From contig CANQSB010000025.1 in NCBI GenBank assembly GCA_947626435.1, positions 1-48,419 on the forward strand: a stretch of DNA of 48,419 nucleotides. Reading direction: 5' to 3'. The notes below the pieces were generated by a model. The model was not told the DNA's origin, made no database searches, and worked only from the letters and a program-made list of their open reading frames with translations. The stretch is from an uncultured Lachnospiraceae bacterium (GTDB lineage Bacteria > Bacillota > Clostridia > Lachnospirales > Lachnospiraceae). Shown here piece after piece: positions 8,396-16,597 of this stretch; position 1 is the stretch's first letter; each line of letters opens with the position of its first letter. A program made the translations under genes and the position numbers.

Positions 8396-9259
8396 TTACG
8401 CCTTACCTACTGAGCCGAACAGCTCCATCTTTTCCTTCACTGTAGCCTTGATAGCTTCCGCTCCGGGAGCAAGGAGCTTACGAGGGTCAAATCCCTTGCC
8501 TTCAAGGTCTTTGCCTGCCTCTATATACTTGCGCGTAGCGTCAGCAAATGAAAGCTGGCACTCCGTATTAACATTAATCTTTGCAACTCCAAGCGAAATA
8601 GCCTTCTTAATCATATCCTCAGGAATGCCCGTACCGCCATGAAGAACTAAAGGCATAACGCCTGTCTTCTGCTGGATGGCGTCAAGCGTCTCGAAGCTTA
8701 AGCCTGCCCAGTTTGCGGGATATTTGCCATGGATATTGCCGATGCCTGCCGCGAGCATATCTACGCCCAAATCAGCGATTGATTTGCACTCATCGGGATT
8801 AGCGCACTCGCCCATGCCTACTACGCCGTCTTCCTCGCCGCCGATTGCGCCTACCTCCGCCTCGATTGAAAGACCTAAGTTGTGCGCTACCGCAACAAGC
8901 TCAGTCGTCTTTGCGATGTTCTCCTCGATTGGATAGTGAGAGCCGTCAAACATTATGGATGTAAAGCCTGCCTTGATGCACTTGTAGCAGCCTTCGTATG
9001 TGCCGTGGTCAAGATGGAGCGCAACGGGAACCGTGATTTTAAGCTCCTCGTCCATAGCCTTTACCATTGCGGCAACTGTCTTAAAGCCTGTCATATATTT
9101 GCCTGCGCCTTCTGAAACGCCGAGAATGACAGGGCTGTTTAACTCCTGTGCCGTAAGCAGAATAGACTTTGTCCACTCAAGATTGTTGATGTTGAACTGG
9201 CCTACAGCATAGTGGCCTTCCTTTGCTTTTTTAAGCATCTCTGTAGCTGATACTAACAT
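8396..9259 (-). CDS. fba: Class II fructose-bisphosphate aldolase (FbaA-like)
   Basis: The 287-residue protein carries the zinc-binding LHLDHG motif, the SIMFDGSH segment, VGAIGGEEDG, GIGNIHG, LVLHGGTGIP and the phosphate-binding KINVNTE. These are hallmarks of the zinc-dependent aldolase that splits fructose 1,6-bisphosphate into DHAP and glyceraldehyde 3-phosphate. The closely related tagatose-bisphosphate aldolases share these motifs and cannot be fully excluded. The start is ATG 9259, 9 bases after GGAGG. The upstream in-frame extension to 9337 has no support. The gene is divergent from a second, different aldolase at 9503. Confidence 0.92.
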   Translation of the reverse strand: MLVSATEMLKKAKEGHYAVGQFNINNLEWTKSILLTAQELNSPVILGVSEGAGKYMTGFKTVAAMVKAMDEELKITVPVALHLDHGTYEGCYKCIKAGFTSIMFDGSHYPIEENIAKTTELVAVAHNLGLSIEAEVGAIGGEEDGVVGMGECANPDECKSIADLGVDMLAAGIGNIHGKYPANWAGLSFETLDAIQQKTGVMPLVLHGGTGIPEDMIKKAISLGVAKINVNTECQLSFADATRKYIEAGKDLEGKGFDPRKLLAPGAEAIKATVKEKMELFGSVGKA

Positions 9260-9406
9260 TGAAACCAACCTCCATTTAATTAATGATAAAATCAGTATAT
9301 CCCTAATATTACCAAATGTCAATTTTTTAACAGGCATTTTTCAAGTGTTTTTCATTCGTTTTTAGGTACTTGTTACCAATTTTTACACTATTTTTCGCGG
9401 TATCTA

Positions 9407-9433
9407 TTGTAAAATTATCACTATTGTTATAAT
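9407..9433 (+). promoter_or_regulatory. Probable promoter of the plus-strand aldolase
   Basis: The -10 box TATAAT (9428-9433) is a perfect consensus match. A -35-like TTGTAA lies at 9407-9412 with a slightly short spacing of 15 bases. The start codon follows 70 bases downstream. Confidence 0.5.
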
Positions 9434-9502
9434 ATAAATTTACAGGTAATTTTTAAACTGGCAGGTTTTTCCTGTTAAGAATAAGAAAGAGAGGACAAAC
9501 AA

Positions 9503-10441
9503 ATGGCTTTAGTAACGACAAAGGAGATGTTTGACAAGGCGTATGCGGGAGGCTACGCTATCGGCGCTTTCAATGTAAACAACATGGAGATCGTCCAGGG
9601 CATCACAGAGGCTGCCGGCGAGCTTAATTCGCCGATAATCCTTCAGGTTTCGGCAGGCGCGAGGAAATACGCAAACCATACTTATCTGGTTAAGCTTGTG
9701 GAGGCTGCCTTAATCGAAAACAGCAACATCCCTATCGCGCTCCATCTTGATCACGGCGCTGATTTTGACATCTGCAAATCGTGCATTGACGGCGGCTTTA
9801 CGTCTGTAATGATTGACGGCTCACATCACTCCTTCAAGGACAATATCGAGCTTACACGTCGCGTAGTGGAATACGCTCATTCAAAGGGTGTCGTAGTCGA
9901 GGGCGAGCTCGGACAGCTCGCAGGCATTGAGGATGATGTAAACGTATCAGACGAAAACGCAAGCTACACCCATCCCGACGAGGTTGAGGAGTTTGTCGAC
10001 AAGACGGGCGTTGACTCGCTCGCTATCGCTATCGGCACAAGCCATGGCGCATTCAAGTTTAAGCCGGGCCAGAAGCCGCAGCTTCGCTTTGACATTCTTG
10101 ACGAAGTAAGCAAAAGGCTTCCAAACTTCCCTATCGTGCTTCATGGCGCGTCAAGCGTATCTCAGGAGTATGTAAAGATTATTCAGGAAAACGGCGGACA
10201 GCTTGCGGACGCTATCGGTATCCCCGAGGATATGCTGCGTCAGGCTGCAAGGAGTGCCGTATGCAAGATTAATATTGACTCAGACTTAAGGCTTGCTATG
10301 ACAGCGGGAATCCGCCAGGTGCTTTTCGCAAATCCTGCTGCATTTGACCCAAGGGAATATCTCAAGGTAGGCCGCGCAAACGTAAAGGCAATAGTCGCAC
10401 ACAAGATTAAGAACGTACTTGGCAGTGAGAACAAGGCTTGA
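9503..10441 (+). CDS. fba: Class II fructose-bisphosphate aldolase (second type)
   Basis: The 312-residue protein shares LHLDHG and MIDGSHH with the other aldolase. It differs in GELGQLAGIEDDV, an inserted stretch around residues 155-165, and IVLHGASSVSQE in place of HGGTGIP. This marks the second common branch of class II aldolases. It should catalyse the same reversible glycolytic step with zinc. The ribosome binding site (GAGAGGA) and the promoter upstream are clear, and a strong terminator follows. Its clean signals and length suggest it is highly expressed. It may be the main glycolytic enzyme, with the paralogue serving another sugar, but that is a guess. Confidence 0.92.
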   Translation: MALVTTKEMFDKAYAGGYAIGAFNVNNMEIVQGITEAAGELNSPIILQVSAGARKYANHTYLVKLVEAALIENSNIPIALHLDHGADFDICKSCIDGGFTSVMIDGSHHSFKDNIELTRRVVEYAHSKGVVVEGELGQLAGIEDDVNVSDENASYTHPDEVEEFVDKTGVDSLAIAIGTSHGAFKFKPGQKPQLRFDILDEVSKRLPNFPIVLHGASSVSQEYVKIIQENGGQLADAIGIPEDMLRQAARSAVCKINIDSDLRLAMTAGIRQVLFANPAAFDPREYLKVGRANVKAIVAHKIKNVLGSENKA

Positions 10442-10450
10442 CAAAAAAAC

Positions 10451-10488
10451 ATCCCCACGACGGACAAACCTTCGTGGGGATATTTTTA
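10451..10488 (+). terminator. Rho-independent terminator after the plus-strand aldolase
   Basis: A perfect 10-bp stem, ATCCCCACGA/TCGTGGGGAT, is followed by ATTTTTAT. It begins 10 bases after the stop codon. Confidence 0.9.
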
Positions 10489-10505
10489 TGCGTTTAATAT
10501 TATAT

Positions 10506-11429
10506 TTACCTCACCATTATGTCTATGGCATTCTGCTTATTTTTGAGAGTCACGCTCTTATGCCTTCCGCCAAACTCGCCGTCAAGCGTCCACGCCACCT
10601 CGTCCTCCGCCTCGAAATAAAGCTCACCCGCCTTAAAGCTGTACATAAGGCTTGTATCAAATTTTTCGCTTACCAACGCACTCAATATGGAGTTCAGCTC
10701 CATCGGATTTCTTGGACGCTTTATGAGCACTACCTCAAACAGCCCATCATTCAGAAGCACGTTTTTACCCGTTATGCCCTTGAAACCGCCCACTGAAAGC
10801 GAATTAGTCACCATTCCAAATATAAAGTCGTCCTCGATAATCTGCTCCTCGTCCGAATCCCCGCCCTTTTTGCACACCGCCCTCATATGGTAGGATTTTA
10901 TATTCTGCAGATGCTTCACGCCCTCGAGAATATACGCCATATGACCAAGCATATTTTTCATCTCCTGCGGCGTACCATAAGACACCTCCGTAAAAAGCCC
11001 GAACGCCGCGATATATACAAATATGTCGTTGTTGAAAAGCCCCGCGTCACATGAAAAGAGCTCGCCGCCCGCGATAATCTCCGCCGCCTTCTTCATGCTC
11101 ACAGGGAGCTTGAGGCTGTTTGCAAAATCATTTGTGCTGCCTGACGGTATATAGCCTATAGTGGTCTTAAAGCCCGACTGCAGCATGCCCGTAACAATCT
11201 CATCAAGCGTACCGTCGCCGCCGCTGCACACCACGAGCTCATATGACTTATCGCGCTCCCTGACCGCGCGCACCGCATCACCACGCTCCTGCGTAGTATA
11301 TACGGTCATCTCATATCCCGCCTTAACAAGTATGTCGATTATCTCCAAGGCATGATTTTTGATAAGCCCCTTGCCCGAATGCGGGTTTATGATAAACAGG
11401 GCTTTTTTATTCTTACTTAAATCCTCCAC
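10506..11429 (-). CDS. Diacylglycerol kinase-family lipid kinase (YegS/DgkB type)
   Basis: The protein has the family's nucleotide-binding signatures: INPHSGKG near the start, CSGGDGTLDEIV in the middle, and IPSGSTNDFANSL. These soluble enzymes phosphorylate diacylglycerol or related lipids at the inner membrane face and recycle lipids from envelope synthesis. The length, about 307 residues, is typical. AGGAG lies nine bases before GTG 11429, whereas the two upstream ATG codons at 11438 and 11435 almost touch it. I therefore choose the GTG start. It is followed by the whiA cluster upstream on the same strand, with 102 bases between. Confidence 0.85.
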   Translation of the reverse strand: MEDLSKNKKALFIINPHSGKGLIKNHALEIIDILVKAGYEMTVYTTQERGDAVRAVRERDKSYELVVCSGGDGTLDEIVTGMLQSGFKTTIGYIPSGSTNDFANSLKLPVSMKKAAEIIAGGELFSCDAGLFNNDIFVYIAAFGLFTEVSYGTPQEMKNMLGHMAYILEGVKHLQNIKSYHMRAVCKKGGDSDEEQIIEDDFIFGMVTNSLSVGGFKGITGKNVLLNDGLFEVVLIKRPRNPMELNSILSALVSEKFDTSLMYSFKAGELYFEAEDEVAWTLDGEFGGRHKSVTLKNKQNAIDIMVR

Positions 11430-11531
11430 TGACATCATCTCCTTTGCCGGTACAGTCCATATCCGTAAGCTTTTAGGCTGACTTACTTAAGCCCCCTGCA
11501 ACATCTATGCCTAACGCACTAAGCCAGCATA

Positions 11532-12392
11532 TCAGCCCCTTAAGCTTTCGGCAAGCTCGCTAAGCTTCCTAAGCCTATGGTTTACGCCGGATTTGCCTAC
11601 CTTTGGCTCTAAAAGCTCCCCGAGCTCCTTCAAGGTAGCGTCCTGATGCTCCAGCCTTACCTCGGCTATCTCCCTAAGATTGTCGGAAAGCCTGTCAAAG
11701 CCGTAGTGCTCCTTTATATACCGGATGTCCTCTATCTGCTTTGTAGCCGCGTTTACGGTCTTTGTGATATTTGCCGCCTCGCAGTTTACCCGCCTGTTGA
11801 TGGAATTCCTCATGTCCTTCAAAATGCGCAGGTTTTCCAGATTCATAAGCGACATATGGGCACCCATCACGTTCAGAAGCTCTACTATCTCCTCGCTCTC
11901 CTTTATATAGACCACATAATAGCGCTTCCTAAGCACAAGCTTTCCCTCAATGTCAAAAACGGCAAGCACCTCCATGATCTGACGCGCCTGCTGCTCGTCA
12001 CAGCACACAAATTCAAGATGGTATCCCTTTTCAGGATTGCTCATCGAGCCGTTGCCCAGAAACGCGCCGCGCAGAAAGCATCTCTTGCAGCAGAGGCTTT
12101 TTATCACAAGCGGATTGACTGTCGAAGCGCCGTCCGCATGCTTAATGGTCTGAAATATTTTCTGCGAAGCTGCGCCGTCATATGCATTGCCCTCTATATT
12201 TATGTCAAAAAGCCGCTCTATAAGCATTTTGCCCTTTTTTGCCACAAGCGGCGCGTCCGCCTGAAATTCCACTCTTGAATTTTTTTCAGAACGTGAATAA
12301 ACAAGAAGCGCGGCAAGCTCCGCTATCATACAGTGCCTTGCCGAGCCCTCAGCCTTTATAAGCTCATCCTTTATATCTCCCGAAAATGACAT
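11532..12392 (-). CDS. whiA: DNA-binding protein WhiA
   Basis: The 286-residue protein has an N-terminal domain related to LAGLIDADG homing endonucleases (the KRCFLRGAFLGNGSMSNPEK region, residues about 105-125). A C-terminal helix-turn-helix ends with VGKSGVNHRLRKLSELAESL. WhiA influences cell division and chromosome segregation in Firmicutes and sporulation in actinobacteria. It lies directly downstream of rapZ, the normal order in Firmicutes. A short palindromic repeat fills the 88-base gap between them. Confidence 0.95.
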   Translation of the reverse strand: MSFSGDIKDELIKAEGSARHCMIAELAALLVYSRSEKNSRVEFQADAPLVAKKGKMLIERLFDINIEGNAYDGAASQKIFQTIKHADGASTVNPLVIKSLCCKRCFLRGAFLGNGSMSNPEKGYHLEFVCCDEQQARQIMEVLAVFDIEGKLVLRKRYYVVYIKESEEIVELLNVMGAHMSLMNLENLRILKDMRNSINRRVNCEAANITKTVNAATKQIEDIRYIKEHYGFDRLSDNLREIAEVRLEHQDATLKELGELLEPKVGKSGVNHRLRKLSELAESLRG

Positions 12393-12420
12393 ATGCCTTA
12401 CCCTTCATACCTATTTCCGT

Positions 12421-12483
12421 TAGGTAATTGCGAAACGCGCCCTAAACTAAGCTGTCCGAATTTAGTTTCGCAGATGCCTATTA
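12421..12483. repeat. Short copy of the TGCGAAA palindromic repeat
   Basis: TAGGTAATTGCGAAAC at one end and GTTTCGCAGATGCCTA at the other form inverted ends around a 30-base middle. The middle contains CTAAACTAAGCTGTCC and GAATTTAG, also seen in the large copies. It fills the gap between rapZ (its end touches the rapZ stop) and whiA. It looks like a large copy with the centre deleted, in the opposite orientation. Confidence 0.7.
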
Positions 12484-13332
12484 TTTCGTATCCCTGTGGC
12501 GCAGCGTGAGCCCATAGTCACCCTTGTCCTTCAGACGTTTGTACAGCTCGCCCGCAAGCGTCACGCTCCTGTGCTGTCCGCCCGTACAGCCTATCGCTAT
12601 GACAAGCTGGTACTTTCCTTCGTTGATATAGTTTGGTATTAGGAAGCTTATCATATCGGTAAGCTTGTCCAGAAACTCATGCGCCTCCTTGAAGCCCATC
12701 ACATAATCCTGAACCTCCTTGTCAAGCCCCGTTTTATGCTTTAAATTGTCAATGTAAAATGGATTGGGCAGAAATCTCACGTCAAAAACCAAATCCGCGT
12801 CCTGCGGTATGCCATGCTTAAATCCGAATGACATGACATTTATCATAAGATTATTATAATCCTGATTCTGCACAAAAATCTTGTCCAGCTCCGCCTTCAG
12901 CTCGCGCGTGAGGAGGTTAGTCGTGTCTATGACGTACTCCGACTGCGCCCTCATGCGCGAAAGCAGCTCGCGCTCGCGCCGTATACCGCTCATCAAATCT
13001 CCGTCCGTAGACAGCGGGTGCACGCGCCTTGTTTCCTTATACCTTTTCAAAATCACATTATCAGACGCTTCGAGAAAAAGTATCTCAAACGTATATTTTT
13101 TCCTAAGTCCCGTGACTACGTTATTTACGTCCTCAAATGACTGGCTGGCGCGCGCGTCAAGCCCAAGCGCTACTTTTTGGATGTCGCTGTCGGGCAGCAG
13201 GATAATCTCCATAAATTTTTCTATAAGCGCTACGGGCATATTGTCAACGCAATAAAAGCCCGCGTCCTCAAGCATTTTCATGGCGGTGGACTTGCCGCCG
13301 CCGCTCATGCCCGTCACTATTACAAACCTCAT
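12481..13332 (-). CDS. rapZ: RNase adapter / nucleotide-binding protein RapZ
   Basis: The 283-residue protein has a P-loop GMSGGGKST at residue 8 and a following AGFYCVDNMP. The C-terminal domain contains IGCTGGQHRSV. In E. coli RapZ steers RNase E to a small RNA controlling glucosamine-6-phosphate synthase; in Firmicutes the protein binds nucleotides and its role is less clear. ATG 13332 is chosen because GGAGG lies nine bases upstream; the GTG two codons earlier is too close. It lies between murB and whiA. Confidence 0.95.
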   Translation of the reverse strand: MRFVIVTGMSGGGKSTAMKMLEDAGFYCVDNMPVALIEKFMEIILLPDSDIQKVALGLDARASQSFEDVNNVVTGLRKKYTFEILFLEASDNVILKRYKETRRVHPLSTDGDLMSGIRRERELLSRMRAQSEYVIDTTNLLTRELKAELDKIFVQNQDYNNLMINVMSFGFKHGIPQDADLVFDVRFLPNPFYIDNLKHKTGLDKEVQDYVMGFKEAHEFLDKLTDMISFLIPNYINEGKYQLVIAIGCTGGQHRSVTLAGELYKRLKDKGDYGLTLRHRDTK

Positions 13333-13372
13333 CGTCACTCGCCTCCGTTATCTAATGGCACTTCGTCTAATA

Positions 13373-14314
13373 TCACTCAAAATCGCCAAGACATATAACT
13401 TCCGTCTCAATATTCACGCCCGAGCTTTCCCTGACGCGTCTCTGCACCTCTTTAATGAGCGCGTATATCTGCGCTGCCGTAGCGCTGCCTTTATTCACAA
13501 TAAAGCCGCAATGCTTCTCGGAAACCTGCGCATCCCCGACGCTAAAGCCCCTAAGCCCCGCGTCCTGAATAAGCTTTGCCGCAAAATACCCTTCGGGACG
13601 CTTGAATGTAGAACCCGCGCTTGGATATTCAAGCGGCTGCTTGTCGCGGCGCCGAAATGCCAAGTCGTCCATGCGCGCCTTTATGTCGCCAAAATTGCCC
13701 TGCGTCAGACTGATTGCCGCTCCAAGCACGATAAAGCTTTCCTCCTTCAAAAGGCTGTGCCTGTAGGAAAATCTCATCTCCTCCGCGCCCTTTTCAATAA
13801 CCTCGCCCGTATCCGTCATAAGGCGCACGCTCTTTACCACCTGCTTCATCTCACCGTCATAAGCGCCCGCGTTCATCACTATGGCGCCGCCGAGGCATCC
13901 CGGTATGCCCGCCGCAAACTCAAAGCCTGCAAGCGAATTGTCAAGCGCATATTTCGCGATTGCCGCGAGAGTGCAGCCTGCCTCGCATAGGAGCGTTTCG
14001 CCGTCCCGCGCTATTTTATTAAATTCCTTTGAAATATGGAGCACCGGCTCGCGAAGCCCTTTGTCACTCACAAGAAGGTTGCTCCCATTTCCAAGGATAT
14101 AAAAGCCGCCGCCCGCGAGCGTCAAGCCCTCCGACGCGAACGCCCCCAACGCGCCTGACAGCTCCCTCTCCGACATAATTTCCACAAACAAATCCGCCGC
14201 GCCGCCCGCCTTAAATGTCGTATGCCTTGACATCGGTTCGTCTGTATAAATATTTTCCTGCGGAACGCCCTCTTCCAACCTCTGTATTAAACGCCGTCTT
14301 GTTTTTTCGTCCAA
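13373..14314 (-). CDS. murB: UDP-N-acetylenolpyruvoylglucosamine reductase MurB
   Basis: MurB reduces the enolpyruvyl group of UDP-GlcNAc to make UDP-MurNAc for peptidoglycan. The sequence shows the FAD-binding segment YILGNGSNLLVSD, the AAGIPGCLGGAIVMNAGAY stretch, YRHSLL, and the SAGSTFKRPEGYFAA motif that contains the active-site serine. The C-terminus retains the expected glutamate region (NIETEVICLG). It is 313 residues, a normal length. The start appears to be TTG 14314 behind GGGGGAG. It sits 13 bases after the ROK kinase gene, so the two are likely co-transcribed. Confidence 0.95.
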   Translation of the reverse strand: MDEKTRRRLIQRLEEGVPQENIYTDEPMSRHTTFKAGGAADLFVEIMSERELSGALGAFASEGLTLAGGGFYILGNGSNLLVSDKGLREPVLHISKEFNKIARDGETLLCEAGCTLAAIAKYALDNSLAGFEFAAGIPGCLGGAIVMNAGAYDGEMKQVVKSVRLMTDTGEVIEKGAEEMRFSYRHSLLKEESFIVLGAAISLTQGNFGDIKARMDDLAFRRRDKQPLEYPSAGSTFKRPEGYFAAKLIQDAGLRGFSVGDAQVSEKHCGFIVNKGSATAAQIYALIKEVQRRVRESSGVNIETEVICLGDFE

Positions 14315-14327
14315 TAAACTCCCCCGC

Positions 14328-15263
14328 TTAACCTAAGACAAGCTTTGCCGCTCCGTAAATACCCGCGTCATTGCCAAGCGACGCAAGACGGAATTCAGCT
14401 TTTCTGCTTGCAAAGTGAACATATTTTTCATAATATTTTGACACATACTCGCAAAGGATTTCGCCTGCCTTCGACACGCCGCCGCCAAGCACGATTACCT
14501 CCGGATTTACCACGCAGGCTACGGCGGCAAGTCCCTTGCCAAGGTACTCTCCAAACTCCTCCGCAATCTCGCAGGCAACCTTGTCGCCCGCTTTTACCGC
14601 GTCAAATACGGACTTCGCGCTAAGCTCGTCATTTCTGAGCATGCTGTCGTCCGATACTGCCGCAAGCTTTCTCGCCGCAAGACGCACTACTCCCGTAGCG
14701 GAAGCGTACTGCTCGAGGCAGCCGTAATTGCCGCAGCCGCACTCCTCCTGTTCATCGTCATTCATATGGATATGCCCTATCTCGCCGCCCGCGCCCATAG
14801 CTCCGGTGAGAATTTTGCCTTCGACTATTATGCCGCCGCCTACGCCTGTGCCTAGTGTTGCAAGAATCATATTTTCAAAACCCTTGCCGCCTCCGCACCA
14901 CATCTCGCCAAGCGCCGCCACGTTCGCGTCGTTTGCCGCCTTTACGGGCATCTGCAGCAGACCTCCGAGCACGTCGTTTATATTCATGACGCCCCAGCCA
15001 AGGTTTACCGCCCTGTGTATCACGCCATCACTGTCTACGGGGCCCGGCACTCCTATGCCTACGCCTGTGACAGACTCCCTTGTAATATTCATCTCATCCA
15101 TCTTGCCGAGTATCGCATTTGCTATGTCGGGCAGGATGTTGTTGCCGTTATCGTCCTTTCTCGTAGGTATCTCCCACTTTTCCAAAACTGAGCCCTCCGG
15201 GTCAAAAAGTCCTATCTTTACCGTAGTGCCTCCTAAATCAACTCCAAAACAGTATTTATTCAT
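14328..15263 (-). CDS. ROK-family glucokinase
   Basis: The protein has the ATP-binding DLGGTTVKIGLF near its start, the sugar-binding stretch around NDANVAALGE, the glycine-rich TLGTGVGGGI, and the zinc motif CGCGNYGCLEQY that marks ROK kinases. It most likely phosphorylates glucose in the cytoplasm. I chose ATG 15263, preceded by GGAG, over the ATG six codons upstream. It lies between hprK and murB, a pairing that ties sugar uptake control to hexose entry and wall synthesis. Another hexose or amino sugar as substrate is possible. Confidence 0.9.
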   Translation of the reverse strand: MNKYCFGVDLGGTTVKIGLFDPEGSVLEKWEIPTRKDDNGNNILPDIANAILGKMDEMNITRESVTGVGIGVPGPVDSDGVIHRAVNLGWGVMNINDVLGGLLQMPVKAANDANVAALGEMWCGGGKGFENMILATLGTGVGGGIIVEGKILTGAMGAGGEIGHIHMNDDEQEECGCGNYGCLEQYASATGVVRLAARKLAAVSDDSMLRNDELSAKSVFDAVKAGDKVACEIAEEFGEYLGKGLAAVACVVNPEVIVLGGGVSKAGEILCEYVSKYYEKYVHFASRKAEFRLASLGNDAGIYGAAKLVLG

Positions 15264-15329
15264 ATTCTTCTCCTTTTTCATCTTGTTTTTTGTTTAAGCG
15301 GCTGCGAAACGCCTTCCGCTGCGCGAAAC

Positions 15330-16268
15330 TTAATCATCATTCCCTCGCGGGTTTGCAAGCTGGCTCTGTACGCGGTGGTAAAGCTCCTGCGCCGCGTTGT
15401 AGCCCATCTTTTTCTGCCTGTGGTTTACTGCCGCCGATTCACATATGATTGCAAGGTTGCGCCCCGGTCTGATAGGTATGTTGTGGCATACTATCTTATT
15501 ACCAAGATATTCAGTATAGTTTTCTTCAAGACCTAAGCGGTCATACTTTTTCTCCTTGTCCCAGTCTTCAAGGCGAATGACGAGATTTATGTTTGTCGTG
15601 TCCATTACGCTTGATACGCCGAAAAGCGTCTTGACGTCGATTATGCCTATGCCCCTGAGCTCTATAAAATGGCGCGTGACGTCAGGCGCGGAGCCTACCA
15701 GCGTGTCGTCGCTCACCTTTCTTATCTCCACTACGTCGTCAGATACGAGCCGATGTCCACGCTTTACAAGCTCAAGCGCCGCCTCGCTCTTGCCGATGCC
15801 GCTCTCGCCCGTGATAAGCACACCCTCGCCATATACATCCACAAGCACGCCATGCACGGAAATACAAGGCGCGAGCTTGACGTTAAGCCAGCGGATTATC
15901 TCCGCCATAAATGCCGATGTCGGTTTGTCTGTAAGCAGCAGAGGGACATTATTCTGTATCGCCATATTCAGGAATACCTCGTCGGGCTTCAGACTTCTGC
16001 AGAAGATTATGCATGGAGTCTTATCCGTAAGAAGCCTTGGGAATACTTCCTCCTTCTGCTCCTGCGTCATATAGCCGATATAGGAATGTTCCACAAAGCC
16101 GATTATCTGCACCCTCGACTCCTCAAAATGCTCAAAATATCCCGCAAGCTGCAAAGACGGCTTGTTTATGTCGGGCTGGTGAATTTTGATATTTGAAATA
16201 TCCACCTGCGGAGTTAAATTAGTAAGCCCGAATTTTTCTATCAGGCTCTCAATGCTGACACTTGACAT
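15330..16268 (-). CDS. hprK: HPr kinase/phosphorylase
   Basis: HprK phosphorylates Ser46 of HPr and so controls carbon catabolite repression in Firmicutes. The sequence shows the P-loop GESGIGKSEAALELVKRGH, followed by LVSDDVVEI and the family signature region ELRGIGIIDVKTLFG. It ends within the normal length of about 310 residues. The frame stays open upstream to 16433, but that extension only translates a palindromic repeat, so the start MSSVSIES at 16268 is preferred. The ribosome binding site (AAAGG) is rather distant, about 12 bases. A short hairpin-like GCTGCGAAAC/GCGCGAAAC stretch follows the stop, before the ROK gene. Confidence 0.95.
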   Translation of the reverse strand: MSSVSIESLIEKFGLTNLTPQVDISNIKIHQPDINKPSLQLAGYFEHFEESRVQIIGFVEHSYIGYMTQEQKEEVFPRLLTDKTPCIIFCRSLKPDEVFLNMAIQNNVPLLLTDKPTSAFMAEIIRWLNVKLAPCISVHGVLVDVYGEGVLITGESGIGKSEAALELVKRGHRLVSDDVVEIRKVSDDTLVGSAPDVTRHFIELRGIGIIDVKTLFGVSSVMDTTNINLVIRLEDWDKEKKYDRLGLEENYTEYLGNKIVCHNIPIRPGRNLAIICESAAVNHRQKKMGYNAAQELYHRVQSQLANPRGNDD

Positions 16269-16302
16269 ATTTGTACCATACCTTTCATTATTATTTACTT
16301 TC

Positions 16303-16444
16303 GGCATTTGTAAAACTCTATTCGTCAACATAGAATTTAGGCAAAATATATAAAATAAGCGGTGTCTTGCGCGGTATCCGGCCGCGTTTTTGTATATTTT
16401 GACTAAATTCGGGCAGTTTAGAAAACATTTCACAATTACCTATT
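16303..16444. repeat. Palindromic repeat copy A, upstream of hprK
   Basis: About 142 bp. The left arm contains CATAGAATTTAG and CAAAATATATAAAATAAGCG; the right arm contains GTATATTTTGACTAAATTCG, which mirrors it. The ends are GGCATTTGTAAAAC and TTTCACAATTACCTA. The element can fold into one long imperfect hairpin with a GC-rich tip. It lies 34 bases upstream of the hprK start. Three further full copies are at 32651, 36161 and 45558. The rest of the gap to 16597 holds only the terminator. Confidence 0.9.
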
Positions 16445-16537
16445 ATTATTTCAGTAACAAGCTTTATGTGCGTAGTGTGTTATCTATAATATATATTAGC
16501 ATATTAATTAAATAGTTGCCACACTTTTTAAACAGGA

Positions 16538-16577
16538 AAATAAGGCAGGGACACCGATTTGCCTCCCCGCCTTATTT
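16538..16577 (-). terminator. Terminator of the minus-strand chemoreceptor gene
   Basis: AAATAAGGC and GCCTTATTT pair, with further G-C pairs towards the loop. On the minus strand the stem lies 20 bases after the chemoreceptor stop and continues into T-rich sequence. Confidence 0.7.
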
Positions 16578-16597
16578 CTTGCACATTATAACTCTTC

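Noticed and set aside
11646-12278. 210-residue plus-strand ORF
   Set aside because: It lies entirely opposite whiA, has no start signals and no recognisable domain.
16269-16433. N-terminal extension of hprK (55 codons)
   Set aside because: It only translates palindromic repeat A; a similar peptide (LFYIFCLNSML) appears in front of metG because repeat B has the same sequence.
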